DNA from: Moesziomyces globuligerus
Lineage: Eukaryota > Basidiomycota > Ustilaginomycetes > Ustilaginales > Ustilaginaceae
Assembly (NCBI GenBank): GCA_030849465.1
Contig: JARVLF010000002.1
Span: forward strand, 310,001-374,000
Reading direction: 5' to 3'
Length of the DNA stretch: 64,000 nt
Positions 1 through 11,585 of the stretch are shown here, in pieces (positions within the stretch are counted from its first letter, which is position 1; the number at the start of each line of letters is the position of its first letter). Below the pieces are notes generated by a model, which was not told the origin of the DNA, did not search any database, and was given only the letters and a program-made list of their open reading frames with translations. Position numbers and translations under genes: made by a program.

Positions 1-1489
1 CAGATGCGGCTGGATGCCCGCGATGCATCCCTCGGCGATCGCGCCCAGCGCCAGGATGCCGCACTCGCGCTGCAGCCAGTCGTCGCTGAAGAGCCGCTCC
101 TTGAGATACGGCAGGAGGATCTCGAGCAGCTCGTCGCCAAAGTTGACCGCCATCACGTCGAGCGCGGCGGCCGAGCACTTGCGCAGGTTCCAGTCCGAGA
201 TGCCGTCGTCGTCCTCGTCGTCGTCGTCGTCGTCGTCTTCAAAGTCGTCCTCGTCGTCGTCCTGCGCCTCGATGGCGGCGCGCGACTTGCCCGTGCCCGA
301 GGCGCCGCCGTTGGCCGCGTCGTCGAGGTGCTCGTTGCGATGCGCGCCGCCGCCGTAGTGGCGCGGCTTGATGTCTTCGGCGCGGTCGGGCACCGCCGCA
401 TCGTCCTCGTCGCCGCCGAGCATGAGCAGATCGAGCTCGTTGTAGACCATGCCCTTGAGCAGCACGGGTGCCACCTTGTGGAGGTAAGGGCGCAGCTTGT
501 CCTTGAGCGAGGGTTCCTCTGCGAACTGGAGCCAGAACTCGCACGCCTCCAACGAGACGTCGTCGTCCTTGTCCTGGGTCGAGTAGAGCATGTATTCGAC
601 GACGTTGTCCATCTCGGGGATGAGCTTGTCGGGGCGGACGCCGAGGATGAGGACGAGCGCCTGGCAGACGTATCTGCGCACGTTTGCGCTCTCGTCGCTG
701 GCGCGCTTGAAGAGCGCGGCGAGGAAGGCGTCGATGTGGTTCTGGAGCGCGGCGGAGCCGATCTGGACAAACTGGTTGAGGCAGTTGAGCGCATGCATGC
801 GGATGCGGGCGTCGGCGTGCTGGGTGGCCTCGATGAACTTGGGGATGAGGATGTCGATGGGCTTGACGCCGTTGAGCTCGCAGAGCTCGAGCTCGCGCGG
901 GATGTCTTCGCAGATCTTGGCGAGCGAGCTAAAGGCGCCCTCGGCCTCGTCGGTGCTTTGCGAGCCCATGAGTTCGCCGAGCTTGGAGAGACCTTCTGGC
1001 CAGCCCTGCGGGGTGAGGATGGTCATGAGCATCGAGACGACCTGGGTGGCGGTGCGACGGAGCATGTCCTCGGGCAGGCTGAGCGCGGGGATGATGGCGT
1101 GCTTGACGTACTCGAACGACTCTGGCGAGATGAGGTCGTTGTGGAAGAGGATGTGGTTCTTGAGGATGAGTCCGGCTACGGAGCGCGTGGCGAGGTCTTC
1201 CGAGGTGAGCGAGGTGAGTGTGAAGACGCAGTAGTTGGCGTAGTCGGGGATCTGGCTGACCGCATCGAGGCGCTGCGGAAGGTGGAAAAGGCGGAGAGGG
1301 ACGGGAGGCACGGGAGGTTCAAGGGTCAGTGGATGTGTGCTAGGGATGCTTCATGCGCGCTGGAGCGAGAGGGTGGGGACGTACCTGTGCGATCCGTTCC
1401 TGGACATCCATTTGCGGGCTTTGCGAGTCGCGAAAGAGCTGTACGAGCTCTGCGAGCCCGTCTTGGGACGGTTGCCAATTCGATGACAT
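1..1489 (-). CDS. KAP104: Transportin / karyopherin beta-2, N-terminal half (cut by window edge)
   Basis: Nuclear import receptor of the importin-beta superfamily; the family carries PY-NLS cargoes such as hnRNP proteins through nuclear pores in a Ran-dependent way. Two exons are visible: start ATG at 1489-1487, exon 1 1489-1385 (35 codons, beginning MSSNWQPSQDGLAEL), intron 1384-1273 with GTACGT donor and CGCAG acceptor, exon 2 1272-1 running off the window. The 459 visible residues are HEAT-repeat helices. They include the long acidic loop typical of transportins at about residues 366-395 (a run of D and E), followed at once by ISDWNLRKCSAAALD and then by ILALGAIAEGC, both characteristic of this family. 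The C-terminal half lies outside the window. The family call is firm; the exact exon 1/2 junction is inferred from splice signals and continuity with known transportins (...ERIAQ joined to RLDAVSQIPDY). Confidence 0.93.
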
Positions 1490-2763
1490 GGTGGTCAGGG
1501 AAAGTGTGGGGGCGCTGACGTGTGTGCGAGCAGGGACGCAGCGACGCGGGTGATCGAGAGCTTGGCTGCCGTCGGTCGGGTGAGGGAGCTGTGTGTGGCT
1601 TGAAGCCCGAGGGTGGAGGTGCGAGACGACGTATCCGGCGTGAGAATGCGGAACGAAGGGATGCGGGAGGACCGTCGGCTGGAACCAAGTCGGAGCGGCA
1701 CACGGATCTCCCAGTGACGGCTGTTGCGCAGAAGGCGGCTGTGCTGTCAGGGGGTTGGATGCGGCTGAGGCTAGGGCGATGGTGTTGCAGCTGGACGTGG
1801 CGGCGGGAGGCTAGGTCGGAAGAGTAGGGACGGTGGCTGTCTACTGCAGCGCTGACTCCGAGAGCGATGCGGGCCGGGCGGGAGAGGTTGGCCGATGCGG
1901 GGGAGGTGTGCGAGGCTAGCTGAGCTTGGATGGCTCACGTCCGGGCGGGTTGACGACGGCCTCGAGCACCGACGTAAGAGTGCGAGATGGGCGTCGAGAA
2001 GGGGAAGCGCGCGGTGAGAGGTTGTGTGTGTGGGGGGGGGGGGGGAGGAAGAATGGAGGGAGCGATGCGATGCGATGATCGAGAAGAAAGTGTTGTTGGC
2101 GAGGTGGTGCTCGTAGTGCGCACTCAAAAAAAAGGCCTCTGTCTGGGCTCGACCATCGCTAGGCTGGGCTGGGCTGCGACTCTTTGCTTCTGGGTTGGCT
2201 GCGTGTCTTTGTGGATGCGTGGATGCGAGGATGCGTGGTGGCATTTCTGATCTCTGACTCTCTCACCAGAGTGGGCTGGGAGAGTGGTTTTTTTTTGGCA
2301 AAAGAAAATCGTGAAAAATGCGAGGAAATGGAAGATCCCCATTGCGTGTGCGTGTCAGGGCGCCGTCGGGAGGATGCAAAAGGGTTGCAGCCCAGTGCCG
2401 ATCGGAATCCAAATTCGAGCAGACGCGTGCACACCAGCACACCACACACAGCACGCCGTCCTGCTGCGGGAACCTCCAACGCCCCGCCGCCGCTTCGTAC
2501 GATAAGCAACCCCCTTCTTCTTTTTCTTGTGCAGCAATCATATGCCTGTTCTTCTCAAACGTGTTTGTGAACCACTCCCACATACCGCTTCTCCATAGAA
2601 CTGACCCGTGACACGCTCGGTCCGCACTGAGAGGCACAGGCACGAGGCCAAAAGGTGCGAGGCTGTGGAATCATGTACAATGCCAGATGCGGGTCTAGCA
2701 CAGGTATAGAAAGGAGGGCGACATCGGCGGCAGTCTGCCGACCCGAGCCGCACAAGGGCAGAT
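1490..2763. other. Intergenic: upstream of KAP104 and downstream of the RRM gene
   Basis: No convincing gene. It should hold the KAP104 promoter/5' leader and the 3' end of the next minus-strand gene. It contains a 14-base G run at 2032-2045 preceded by a GT-rich stretch, and short A/T runs around 2126-2133 and 2287-2296. Open frames here are short, low in complexity (S/T/P/R-rich) and show no domain. Confidence 0.6.
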
Positions 2764-5046
2764 CTACTCGTTCTTGTCGGCATCGGTGCGTGTCTTTGCG
2801 GCGCCTGCTGGTGCTGTCGCCGACGCCGTCGTCGATGATGGCGCGGTGGCTTGCGCGGTCGAGGCGTTGGCTGTGGCTGGTTGAGCTGGCGCTTGCGGCT
2901 GTGCTGGTGGTGGTGCTGGATCGTTGATGATGGTGCTCAAGTCCTGCACCGACTCGCTGGCGGTGACCATCGTATCGTCGCCCGCATGCTGTGCCGAAGC
3001 ATTCGGCGAGACGGATCCGCTGACCTTGCGCGCGCCCGCCGCCTCGGCGCCATGCACCGCCCCACCGCCGCCCAAGCTGCGCGGCGGATTGCCGCACCGA
3101 TCCTTGCCGTACGAGATCTTGACGTTCTGGTAGTCCGGATGCGCCTTCATGCCCTCGATGCACTTGATCGCCGACTGGATGTTGGTAAAGTTGGCAAACG
3201 CGCAGTTCTTCTCGCGCAGGCTGTTGACCGTCTCGATCTCGCCGTACTGCGAAAAGTCGCTCCGGATCTTGTCCTCGGTGAGCACGTCCGGATCGTCAAT
3301 GTTGCCAATGTAGACGTTGCGCGAGCCGCCCGCCTGCACCGCAAACTGGATCGCCGGACTCAACGCACCCGAATGCTTGCCCCACCCGATCTTGAGCCGA
3401 CGGTTGTGGATCATGATGCCCGAGTACGACGCCAGATGGTAGAACGCCAGCGCCGCGTTGGGATCCACAAACGTCACAAACGCAATGTGCTTCTCGGGGA
3501 TGAAGCGGATGTTCTGCAGGATGCCGCCGCGGATGTGGTTGCAGATCTCGGCCGTCGTCGTCTCGGGGTGGATGTTGCCCAGGTAGATCGTCCGGTTGCC
3601 CAGCTGCTCGAGCGCAGCCGCGTTCGCACCCATCATGGCCGCCGCAGGCCCAAACACCGAGCTCGCCGGCGACCGCGCACCGTCCGCCGCGTTGGCCGGC
3701 GCCGGGAGCTGGCCTCCAAACGTGTTGGCCGCCGCAAACGCAGCGGCAGGGTAGCCGAGCGAGGCGGCTGCAGCCAGACCCATCGCCGCCGCCTGGTTGT
3801 TGTGCGCCTGGTTCTGCTGCTGGCTCTTGGGCACGTAGGCGCAGCGGTCCTTGCCGTACGAGACGCGCTTGCCCGTCCAGGCGGGCTCGGTGGGGAGCGT
3901 CGCCACCACCTTGATGGCGGTCTGGATGGAGAGGAAGTGGATGAAGCCGATGTTCTTGTCGCGCACGATCTTGACCTGGTCGATGGGGCCGAAGCGCGAG
4001 AGGTCGTCGCGGAGCGACTGCTCCGAGGCGCTCTCGTCGAGCTGGCCGACGTAGACGTTGCGCGAGGCCTGGTTCTGCTGCACGGCCATGAGCACGGCGG
4101 GATGGCACTGCGAGGGCTTGCCCCAGCCGATCTTGAGCTCCTGGTTGTGGAGCGAGACCTTCTTGACGCACGCGTCGGCGTGGAAGGCGGTGGCGATGGT
4201 GCCGTCGAGGAACGAGATGAAGGCGCAGTTCTTCTCGGGGAGGATGCGCACGTTTTCGATGGGGCCAAACTTGACGAGGTTGAGCAGCTCGTCGACCGAG
4301 GCGTCGGCGGGGAGGTTGCCCACGTAGACGGTGCGGTTGAGCGGGTTGATCTGGCGCGGCATGGCGGCGAGCACGCCGACGTTGGGGACAAAGCCGCCGG
4401 GCGTGGCGCCAAAGTTGGCGCCAAAGTTGGTGAACATGGTGGCGGCCGGATTCAAGCCGTTGGCGCCAGGCAGGAGGAAGGGAGCTGCGGCGGCGGCGTC
4501 AAAGTTCTGGCCGGCCTGCGCTGCGAGGAGGTTGGCGTGGCCAAGGTTGCCGGAAAAGGAACGCGTGCCATTGGTGCCGTTGCCCGGAGGCTGAAGACCG
4601 GGCATGGCTGGGAAAGGCTGGGCTTGGGGCTGAGGTGCGGCGCCGTTTGCGAGGAACGGAGGCTGGGCGTGCGGAGTGGTGCCCGTGCCAGGAGGATAGT
4701 TGGCCAGAGCGGCGGAAGCGTTGTTGGCAAAGTTCTGCTGTGCGAGGCTGGGGATGTTGCCCTCGGAGACGAAGCGCGCCTTCTTGGCCGCAGCAGCGGC
4801 AGCGGCAGCGGCAGCGGCGGCAGCAGCAGCAGCGGGGCCGTCGGGCATCTGTGCGTTGGGGATGGGGGCGAGGTGACCGAGGCCGGCGTGTGCGTCGTAG
4901 GATTGGGAAGGGGCGCGTTTCATCATCTGGAGCGGATCGAGCGCAAAGCCAGGCGCGGGCGGCGTAGCGTTGGATGATGGGGCGGGGTTGTTGAAGCCGT
5001 TGGAGGCGAAAGCGTTGGATGCGGGCAGGGCGTTCTCGTCGTGCAT
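2764..5046 (-). CDS. nrd1: Four-RRM RNA-binding protein, Nrd1/Msa2 type
   Basis: Predicted cytoplasmic/nuclear mRNA-binding protein of 760 residues with four RNA recognition motifs: RRM1 about 235-310 (NRTVYVGNLP...CAFISFL), RRM2 about 327-405 (SRNVYVGQL...IGFIHFL), RRM3 about 482-557 (NRTIYLGNI...IAFVTFV) and RRM4 about 573-655 (SRNVYIGNI...CAFANF). RRM1 and RRM3 end in LKIGWGK; RRM2 and RRM4 end in VSYGKDRC or ISYGKDRC. This alternation matches fission yeast Nrd1, a negative regulator of sexual differentiation. The N-terminus is low complexity with a long alanine run followed by KKARF; the C-terminus is P/A/Q-rich. The start is placed at 5046 (MHDENALPAS): the same frame stays open upstream to 5664, but that part is P/S/R-rich with no conserved sequence. 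No intron is needed. The Nrd1 assignment rests on the RRM arrangement; the developmental role here is inference. Confidence 0.85.
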   Translation of the reverse strand: MHDENALPASNAFASNGFNNPAPSSNATPPAPGFALDPLQMMKRAPSQSYDAHAGLGHLAPIPNAQMPDGPAAAAAAAAAAAAAAAAKKARFVSEGNIPSLAQQNFANNASAALANYPPGTGTTPHAQPPFLANGAAPQPQAQPFPAMPGLQPPGNGTNGTRSFSGNLGHANLLAAQAGQNFDAAAAAPFLLPGANGLNPAATMFTNFGANFGATPGGFVPNVGVLAAMPRQINPLNRTVYVGNLPADASVDELLNLVKFGPIENVRILPEKNCAFISFLDGTIATAFHADACVKKVSLHNQELKIGWGKPSQCHPAVLMAVQQNQASRNVYVGQLDESASEQSLRDDLSRFGPIDQVKIVRDKNIGFIHFLSIQTAIKVVATLPTEPAWTGKRVSYGKDRCAYVPKSQQQNQAHNNQAAAMGLAAAASLGYPAAAFAAANTFGGQLPAPANAADGARSPASSVFGPAAAMMGANAAALEQLGNRTIYLGNIHPETTTAEICNHIRGGILQNIRFIPEKHIAFVTFVDPNAALAFYHLASYSGIMIHNRRLKIGWGKHSGALSPAIQFAVQAGGSRNVYIGNIDDPDVLTEDKIRSDFSQYGEIETVNSLREKNCAFANFTNIQSAIKCIEGMKAHPDYQNVKISYGKDRCGNPPRSLGGGGAVHGAEAAGARKVSGSVSPNASAQHAGDDTMVTASESVQDLSTIINDPAPPPAQPQAPAQPATANASTAQATAPSSTTASATAPAGAAKTRTDADKNE

Positions 5047-6108
5047 GGCCGCGGCCTCGAGAGTGGGGAAGGAGCGTTCGACTGGTGCGGGCCCAACGAA
5101 GCGTGGTGAGCGGGGTGGGTGGAGGAAGCGACCGAGGAGCGGACCAGCCAAGAGACGAAAGCAAGAGGCGAGAAGAAAGGAGGCGGGCAAGGGGTTGGGC
5201 GCTGCGTCTCGTACTACCGGAGGTTCGAGTAGCAGGCTTCCAAGAGAGAGAAAGGGATGAAGAGAAGCAAAGGCGTGAGCGAGCAAGAGGCCAGGATGGG
5301 CGGGAGGGATGGGATGGGATGGTTGGTGTGTGTCTGTGTCTGAGTGTGTTCGACGCGCGGACGGCGATGCAAGCAGCGAGCGGGCGGGAATGGAATGGAA
5401 TGGCAAGTGCGCGACACCAACAAGCGCCCAAGCGCAACTCGGCGGGATTCGCACAAGCCCAGAAAGGCTGCGCCGTGCGGAGCGGAGCGACGTGTGCCTT
5501 GCGAGTTCGAGGGTGTTGGCAGTGCTGTGCTCTGCTGTGCTCTGCTGTGCTCTGCTGGCTCCTCCAACGCGCTGGGTCGGCTGGCTGTGAGCCTTTGCTC
5601 GCTTGTCGCCGCGGCGCCGCACGCCGCTGCTCCAACACTGCGACACGGCGCCACGCCGGGCCAAAAGACGCGTCGCCGCGCTTGGCTTTGACCTTTCGCT
5701 CGCAATGCAACGCTCGATGCTATTTCCAGCCTGCCCCAGCCTGCCTCAGCCTCTCCTACAGCCGCTCACCACACACTGCATCGCCAACCAAGAGGACGGA
5801 GGATCTACAGCATACTTTGCTCCCTCTGCCTCGGCAGCCAGAAACTTTGTAAAGCCAAAGCAAAACAAGCGCACCACGACGTCGACTCCACCTCATCACT
5901 GGACTGCGATCGGGACTGCGATCCAGGTGCGGATCGGGAGATCAGCCCCCCACCCCGCATTCACTTTCATTTTCACATTCACATTCATTCCACCTTGGCA
6001 CATGCTTCCCCACAAGATCGACGTTCCAGGTCTGATAGATGCTTTTGGCAAGGAACGGAATGATGATGAGAGCGGACATGTCCGCAGGGTGGAACGGATC
6101 AAGTGCGC
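5047..6108. other. Intergenic between the RRM gene and SFC1
   Basis: Holds the 5' leader/promoter of the RRM gene (proximal part) and the 3' region of SFC1 (distal part). A 10-bp tandem repeat (TGTGCTCTGC-like, about three units) lies at 5523-5556, and TTTTCA/ATTCAC repeats at 5960-5990. No supported gene. Confidence 0.55.
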
Positions 6109-7176
6109 CTACTCGTCGGAGCGCGTGTCGGTGAGGCTGAACTCGCCCGTCTTGGCGGCCTCAATGTAGCTCTTGACCTTTTCGTAGATGGTGAAGACGA
6201 CGGCCTGGCCCGGGGCGACACGCGCCACACGCGGCGTGATGCCCTTCCAAAACGCGCTCGCGCCCTCCTGGGCAAACATGTCCTTGGCCACCTTGACGAC
6301 GCGGCTGATGGCGGTTTCGCCCTCCACCTTGGAGGCGCGCTGGATGCGCGTCTTGATCGTATCGATGGGTGCGTTGGAGAAGGGGCCGAGCGCACCCGAG
6401 ATCAGGCCGATCACGGCGGTTTCGTACGAGGGCAGCTCTTCGGTGCCGTGCACGCGCTGTGCGAGGCCCTTGAGTTCCTGGTACGCGGTGAAGTTGGCGG
6501 CCTGGTTGGTAGCTTGGCGTGCGGCGGTGAGCGCGACACCTCGGTAGAGCGTCATGAAGCCTTCTTCGCGGATGATCGTGTAGAGCGCATGCGCGGCGTT
6601 GCGGTAGCGCGGCACCTCGAGCGGATCCGCGAGCGAATGCTGCTGCGCCTGCAGTCGGATCTTGACCACCTCCATCGGATTCACCACCGCCACCGCTTCC
6701 GTCGTACCCGCTCCCAGCCCGGCGAGGAAGACTCCGCGTGCAGACGTCTTGCCCGTCTCCTTGTCCGCAAGCGCGCCCTTGTACTGCTCGAAACTCATAA
6801 AGCGGATCGCCATCTTGGGCACGATGCCCGCAACCACCGCTCCCAATCCCTTGTACAGTCCCAGCGGCGTCTCGCGCTTGATAATGTGCGCGCCCGTGGC
6901 GATGAAGCCGCGCGGCTTCTCACCCGCCTTCTTGCCCCGGCGCGAGAGCTGCATACGCACCTTGATCGTGTCCAGCGCTGCATTCCAGCAAAAAAGGAGA
7001 AAGCATGCACCAACAGGAGCTCGTCAGCGTTCGCAACTAGAAAGGGATGCATACACTCTATGGCCTCGGGGCGGGTACTTACGATGACAGGTGCATGCTT
7101 CCGCGAAACCGGCGATACCACCGGCGATGAGGTGGGTGGAGGGTGCCACCTTGGGCTTATTATCCGACTTGGACAT
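6109..7176 (-). CDS. SFC1: Mitochondrial succinate/fumarate carrier
   Basis: Inner-membrane solute carrier (SLC25 family) predicted to exchange cytosolic succinate for mitochondrial fumarate, linking the glyoxylate cycle to gluconeogenesis. Two exons: 7176-7083 (start MSKSDNKPKVAPSTHL) and 6977-6109, with a 105-bp intron (GTAAGT donor, TGCAG acceptor) that splits the proline codon of the first carrier motif. The spliced protein is 320 residues, like yeast Sfc1. The three signature repeats are visible: PLDTIKVRMQ about 32-41, PMEVVKIRLQAQ about 138-149, and PIDTIKTRIQ about 233-242. Sfc1-typical blocks LYKGLGAVV, PKMAIRF, TAARQATNQ and SGALGPFSNAP are also present. Family knowledge supports regulation by carbon source; no site was identified here. 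Confidence 0.95.
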
Positions 7177-7790
7177 GTTTGCGTGCGTGCGTGTGCTTGC
7201 GTACTTCAGGCGAGTTGCGAGTGCTCGATGCTCGATGCTGTGGCTTGCGGGTTGAGTCGGCTCGAAAGTGTTCAAGAAATGCTTGCTGGTCGCGGTGACC
7301 GGGCGAATCCGTGCGTCGTGTTCGTGTAAGGTGGTGGTCGGTGTTGGTCGAGCTTGACAAAGGAGCGCTATGCCAAGGCTGCTGGAGATGATGTTGGAGG
7401 TAGGGGAAAGAGCAGAACCTCACGTGCGTCTAGAAGAGGGGGGAAACCGACTCGTGCGACCGTCTAGGGCATGAACTTGGACCGGAACCACATTTAAAGC
7501 AGGGGAGCTAGACGCATTTCCGCCCCCGGTCAAGTCGGGCGGGGAAGGCAGCTGAAAGAGGGAGCACGGCCAAGCCAAACCGGGCTCGTCTGGAGGCGGC
7601 CGATCCGGTTCAGCCAGGACCAAGCCAGGGCGTGCGGGGGAGGAGGCGCCCCGACGTGAATCGCTCGGGCCCTGTCCGCTCAAGCCCAAGACTGGCAGAG
7701 ACGGGAGGCTTGGCCGGCGCTTTGGAATTCTCGGAGCACGGAAGCTGGCAAGAGCCGTTGGACCGGCTGGATTCGGCTTGAAAGTGGAGC

Positions 7791-7832
7791 ACCAGCAGCA
7801 GCACCAGCAGCAGCACCAGCAGCAGCAGCAGC
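7791..7832. repeat. CAG/CACCAG microsatellite
   Basis: Runs of CAG interrupted by CAC (units such as CACCAGCAG), seen directly. On the minus strand it would give cysteine/tryptophan-rich frames, which are not credible coding sequence. Confidence 0.85.
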
Positions 7833-7887
7833 GCGGGGTCGCCCTCACGCATTTTCCAAAAAAGCGGGGCAGCCATTTCAGCCGAGT

Positions 7888-7929
7888 CAGTCACTCGTCA
7901 GTCACTCGTCAGTCACTCGTCGGTCACTC
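7888..7929. repeat. 11-bp tandem repeat, about 4 units
   Basis: Four head-to-tail copies of CAGTCACTCGT, the last with a C-to-G type change (CGGTCACTC). The repeat is non-coding. Confidence 0.85.
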
Positions 7930-9390
7930 TGCGCTAACCTAGCCTCTGGCGCACCAGCTCGGATGATCCTGTTGGCTCTGGACAGCTGGTATTGCAGCAC
8001 GGAAGCAGCCTCACGAGCCAAAAAGCGAGCGTCGTTGACGGTGGTTGCTCGTCCGACCGTTTCCGCTTGCAAAAACGCTGGTACGGTGCTAAGTCACAGT
8101 AGCTTGTTTCTTTCGACATCTTGGCGATGACGGCCACTTTCAGGTGCGTGAGCACCGGTTTCCGGGCAGAGATCGCTGAAACGCCCGGCCGCCGATCCGT
8201 GTCGAAGCGTGCCTCGATCCATCCACAGCCGGCTGCTTTCGGCTCTTTTGGCTACCTGGACCATCCCGACCCACGACCCTGCAGACTCGATGCGTCATCT
8301 CGACGTCCTCAAGTCCAGACCACAAACAAGCGCCATGACTCGGGCCGTCTCTCAGCATGTGTGTGCCGGCAAAAACCCCAAATCATTTCCCGGTCAGGGC
8401 GCCAACACCCCCCTCCACATCCTCTCCAGGATCGGGTTTGCATCTCCATTTGACCAAGGTGAGGAAAGAAAGCTATGCCGCTCAGACGCGCCTTTGTCGC
8501 GCTTTCACGAGACGACATTGGCCTCACGACCCAGCGACGCTCCAGACACCTCCTCGACTCGACTCGTCTCGCCAGGCCATCATGGTGAGCTTTCTTTCGC
8601 ATGCTGAGAGGCCAGATGATGGTGTCAGATGCATCGTGCAGCAAGGCTTGGTGTGCAGGCGCGGCCGAGGCGTGCGCGAGGTGGCAGCGCAAAGATCCTC
8701 CTCGACAGCTGCATTGGCTGCATCTTGATCCGGTAAATCCCTCGTGCCAGACGCAACTTGGTCCGCTTCGTCCGACGCTCGCACCCGGCCGATTTCGCGC
8801 CAAAATCTCACCTTCCTTCGTCAAGTGCCATCGCTAAGATCTTTGCCCGATTGTGCAGTCATCGGGAACCAGCGTCCGCTCCATGGCTTCTTGCTCGCCT
8901 CATGCCGTCATGGCATGGCATCTCCGGGCGTAGACTTGACTGCGACTTGGGCAGGCTGGCTGAGGCGAGGTCGGCGAGGGCTGCCTCCGACGCTGATCGC
9001 TGATAGCAAGCATGTGGCGGTCACTTATCCAGATGGACCCTGCAAGCAAACTAGCCGAGCTACCGCGGGCCACAGGCAACCCCACTCGTGACCCCGTAGC
9101 ACTGACTGAGAGTGGGTGTAGCGAGCCCCTGAGCAGGACCGGCGCGGGGGCTCTGCTTCATCTTGGGCTACCACGCCGGACAAGAGGCCGGGATCGGCGC
9201 CCGTCAGAGACAGCCAAGGCGTGTGTGATCGGCGCTGGGCGGGGCGGGGCGGTGCGCTGCAAGTCACGTAGCGATCGATGCGGACGGCCAAGTGCTGCAC
9301 GCTCAGAGCCATGCTCAAGCGCTCTTCAGTCAGCGGAGGTTGCGTGACCTTGCCGCGGCCCCACGCTTGCGCCCAAGCCAGAATCAGGGG

Positions 9391-9412
9391 CGCTCGCTCG
9401 CTCGCTCGCTCG
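9391..9412. repeat. CTCG tetranucleotide repeat
   Basis: About five perfect head-to-tail copies of a 4-bp unit (GCTC) within the gene-poor interval. Confidence 0.85.
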
Positions 9413-9441
9413 CCATCCCAAAGCGGAAAGTCGATTGCGCT

Positions 9442-9468
9442 GCTGCCAGGGCTGCCAGGGCTGCCAGG
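9442..9468. repeat. 9-bp tandem repeat, 3 units
   Basis: Three perfect copies of GCTGCCAGG, head to tail. Confidence 0.85.
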
Positions 9469-9580
9469 GCATAGCAATGCAAAGCCAAACCTCCACACTG
9501 CAGTCGAGTTTGAAGCGTAGGGTTGTGCATCGCAGCATAGAATCCACTCGCTGTAGCGCTGGACCCTGCCTCAATATCTC

Positions 9581-9614
9581 GCGCTGCAATTGCGCTGCAA
9601 TTGCGCTGCAAATT
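9581..9614. repeat. 11-bp tandem repeat, 3 units
   Basis: Three copies of GCGCTGCAATT, the last slightly extended (GCAAATT). Confidence 0.85.
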
Positions 9615-10310
9615 TGGCGAGAATTCAAGGTCAAGTCACGCTTGCAGCGCCGCATTCAACTCGAGCATGCGCGATGATCCGTGTGGAGTTGAGATGGCAC
9701 GCACCTCGGCAGCTCCGCCGCGCCAAATCGGTGGGCCGCGCGTCCAAGCTCGGTTGGCCGGGCACCACACCCCTCTCGCCCAGCATTGACCGTGCCCAAG
9801 CTTGAATGCGGCCAAGCGCGCGCAGCAGCAGCAGCTGCAGCGATAAGCAGGCTCAGCCGATGACTAGGGTCTAGCAGCCTCCTCTCAGCCGACCAAGCTG
9901 CTCGCCACGCCTTGAGACTGGCCCACCGCCTCGCTCGCATACTGTACCCAACAGATACCGTAACTGAGCGCGCCTCAGCAGCCAACGGACCCTGGCCCTC
10001 TCGCGCTCGAGCCTCAGCCATCGCTCGTCAGCCGAGCAAGTCTCCGCCCCCTTCACTCGCTCGCTATATCCCCTCCACCCTCGCCCCCATCCTCCTCTCC
10101 CCCCCACCACCTCCATCGTCGCTGCCACCGCCTCCATCCGTCGTCGGTAGCTTCACTCCCACTTGCCATCCCCTTCATCGTCCCTGCTCTCCAATCTTGA
10201 TCTCCTCCACACCGCTCGCTCCTTGCTCTGCCACCTTTGCACTTTGACATACTGCCCATCGCTACCCAAACACACTGTGCTCTTAGCATCCCATATCCAC
10301 ATATCTCAAC

Positions 10311-11553
10311 ATGTACGCAAAGCGCTACCTCGGCCTTCTGGCCCTCGCTCTGAGCCTCCCGCTCGCCGCGCTTGCCGCTCCCGCTCACCAGCCTTTTGTT
10401 CCCGGATCGAGCGCCAACGCCTACTCCCCCTCGACCCAGTTTGCTCCTCTCACCGCGAACCCTGAGCTCGAGACCATCCCGGGCGCCTACATGATTGTCC
10501 TCAAGGATGGCGTCTCCTCGTCCGACTTCTTTGCCCACCAGAGCCTCATCTCGTCGGCCCAGCTCTCGGCAAACAGCTTCCACGGCGAAGACGCCGAAGG
10601 CATCCGCCACGTCTACGACCTCGAGGGCCACCTTCAGGGCTACGCCGGCAAGTTCACCGACGACGTGCTCGACTACATCCGCGCCCAGCCCGAGGTCGAG
10701 TACGTCGAGATGGACTCGCTCGTCTCGGTCGAGGTCATGCCCCAGGCAGAGGACAAGACCTGGGACGTCCAGTACGACGCCGACCTCGACCAGGCCGCCC
10801 TCGCCGTCATGAACACGGACAAGGTCGGCGCCTACGACATTGAGAAGGGCGCCCCCTGGGGCCTCGCCCGCATCTCGCACCGCAAGCGTCTCGGCCTCAG
10901 CACCTTTAACAAGTACGTCTACCAGGGCGACGGCGGCGAGGGCGTCACCGCCTACATCATCGACACGGGCATCAACATCAACCACGTCGAATTCGAGGGC
11001 CGCGCACGCTGGGGCAAGACGATGCCCCAGAACGACGTCGACGAGGACGGCAACGGCCACGGCACCCACTGCGCCGGCACCATCGGCTCGCGCAAGTACG
11101 GCGTAGCCAAGAAGGCCGAGCTCGTCGCCGTCAAGGTGCTCGGCTCGGGCGGCTCGGGCTCCATGTCGGACGTCACGGGCGGTGTCCTCTGGGCCGTCGA
11201 CGACGCCAAGCGCCTCACCGCCAAGCTGCGCGCCAACCCGCGCTCGGCCGCCGCCAAGAAGCACAAGGGCTTTGTCGCCAACATGTCGCTCGGCGGCGGC
11301 AAGTCGCCCACGCTCGACAAGGCGGTCAACGGCGCCGTCACCGCCGGCATGCACTTTGGTGTCGCCGCCGGCAACGAGGACAAGGACGCGTGCAACGTCT
11401 CGCCCGCCGGCGCCACCAACCCGGTCACGGTGGGTGCCTCGACGAGGCTGGACGAGCGCGCCTACTTTTCCAACAAGGGCAAGTGCGTCGACATCTTTGC
11501 GCCCGGCCTCAACATCCTCTCGACGTGGAACACGGGCAACACGTCGGTCAACA

Positions 11554-11585
<32 letters not shown>

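Larger units (their letters stand above)
7177..10310. other. 3.1-kb gene-poor interval with short tandem repeats
   Basis: Separates the divergent SFC1 (minus) and subtilase (plus) genes. No open frame in either strand has a recognisable domain, signal peptide or consistent composition. It contains a CAG-type repeat, two 11-bp tandem repeats, a GCTC repeat and a 9-bp repeat (listed separately). A strongly pyrimidine-rich stretch at about 10020-10300 immediately precedes the subtilase ATG and looks like its promoter/leader. An RNA gene or a divergent spliced gene cannot be excluded by eye. Confidence 0.55.

Noticed and set aside
4..1518. 504-codon plus-strand frame over KAP104
   Set aside because: Antisense shadow: V/L/E/D-rich with no domain, while the minus strand encodes an unmistakable transportin.
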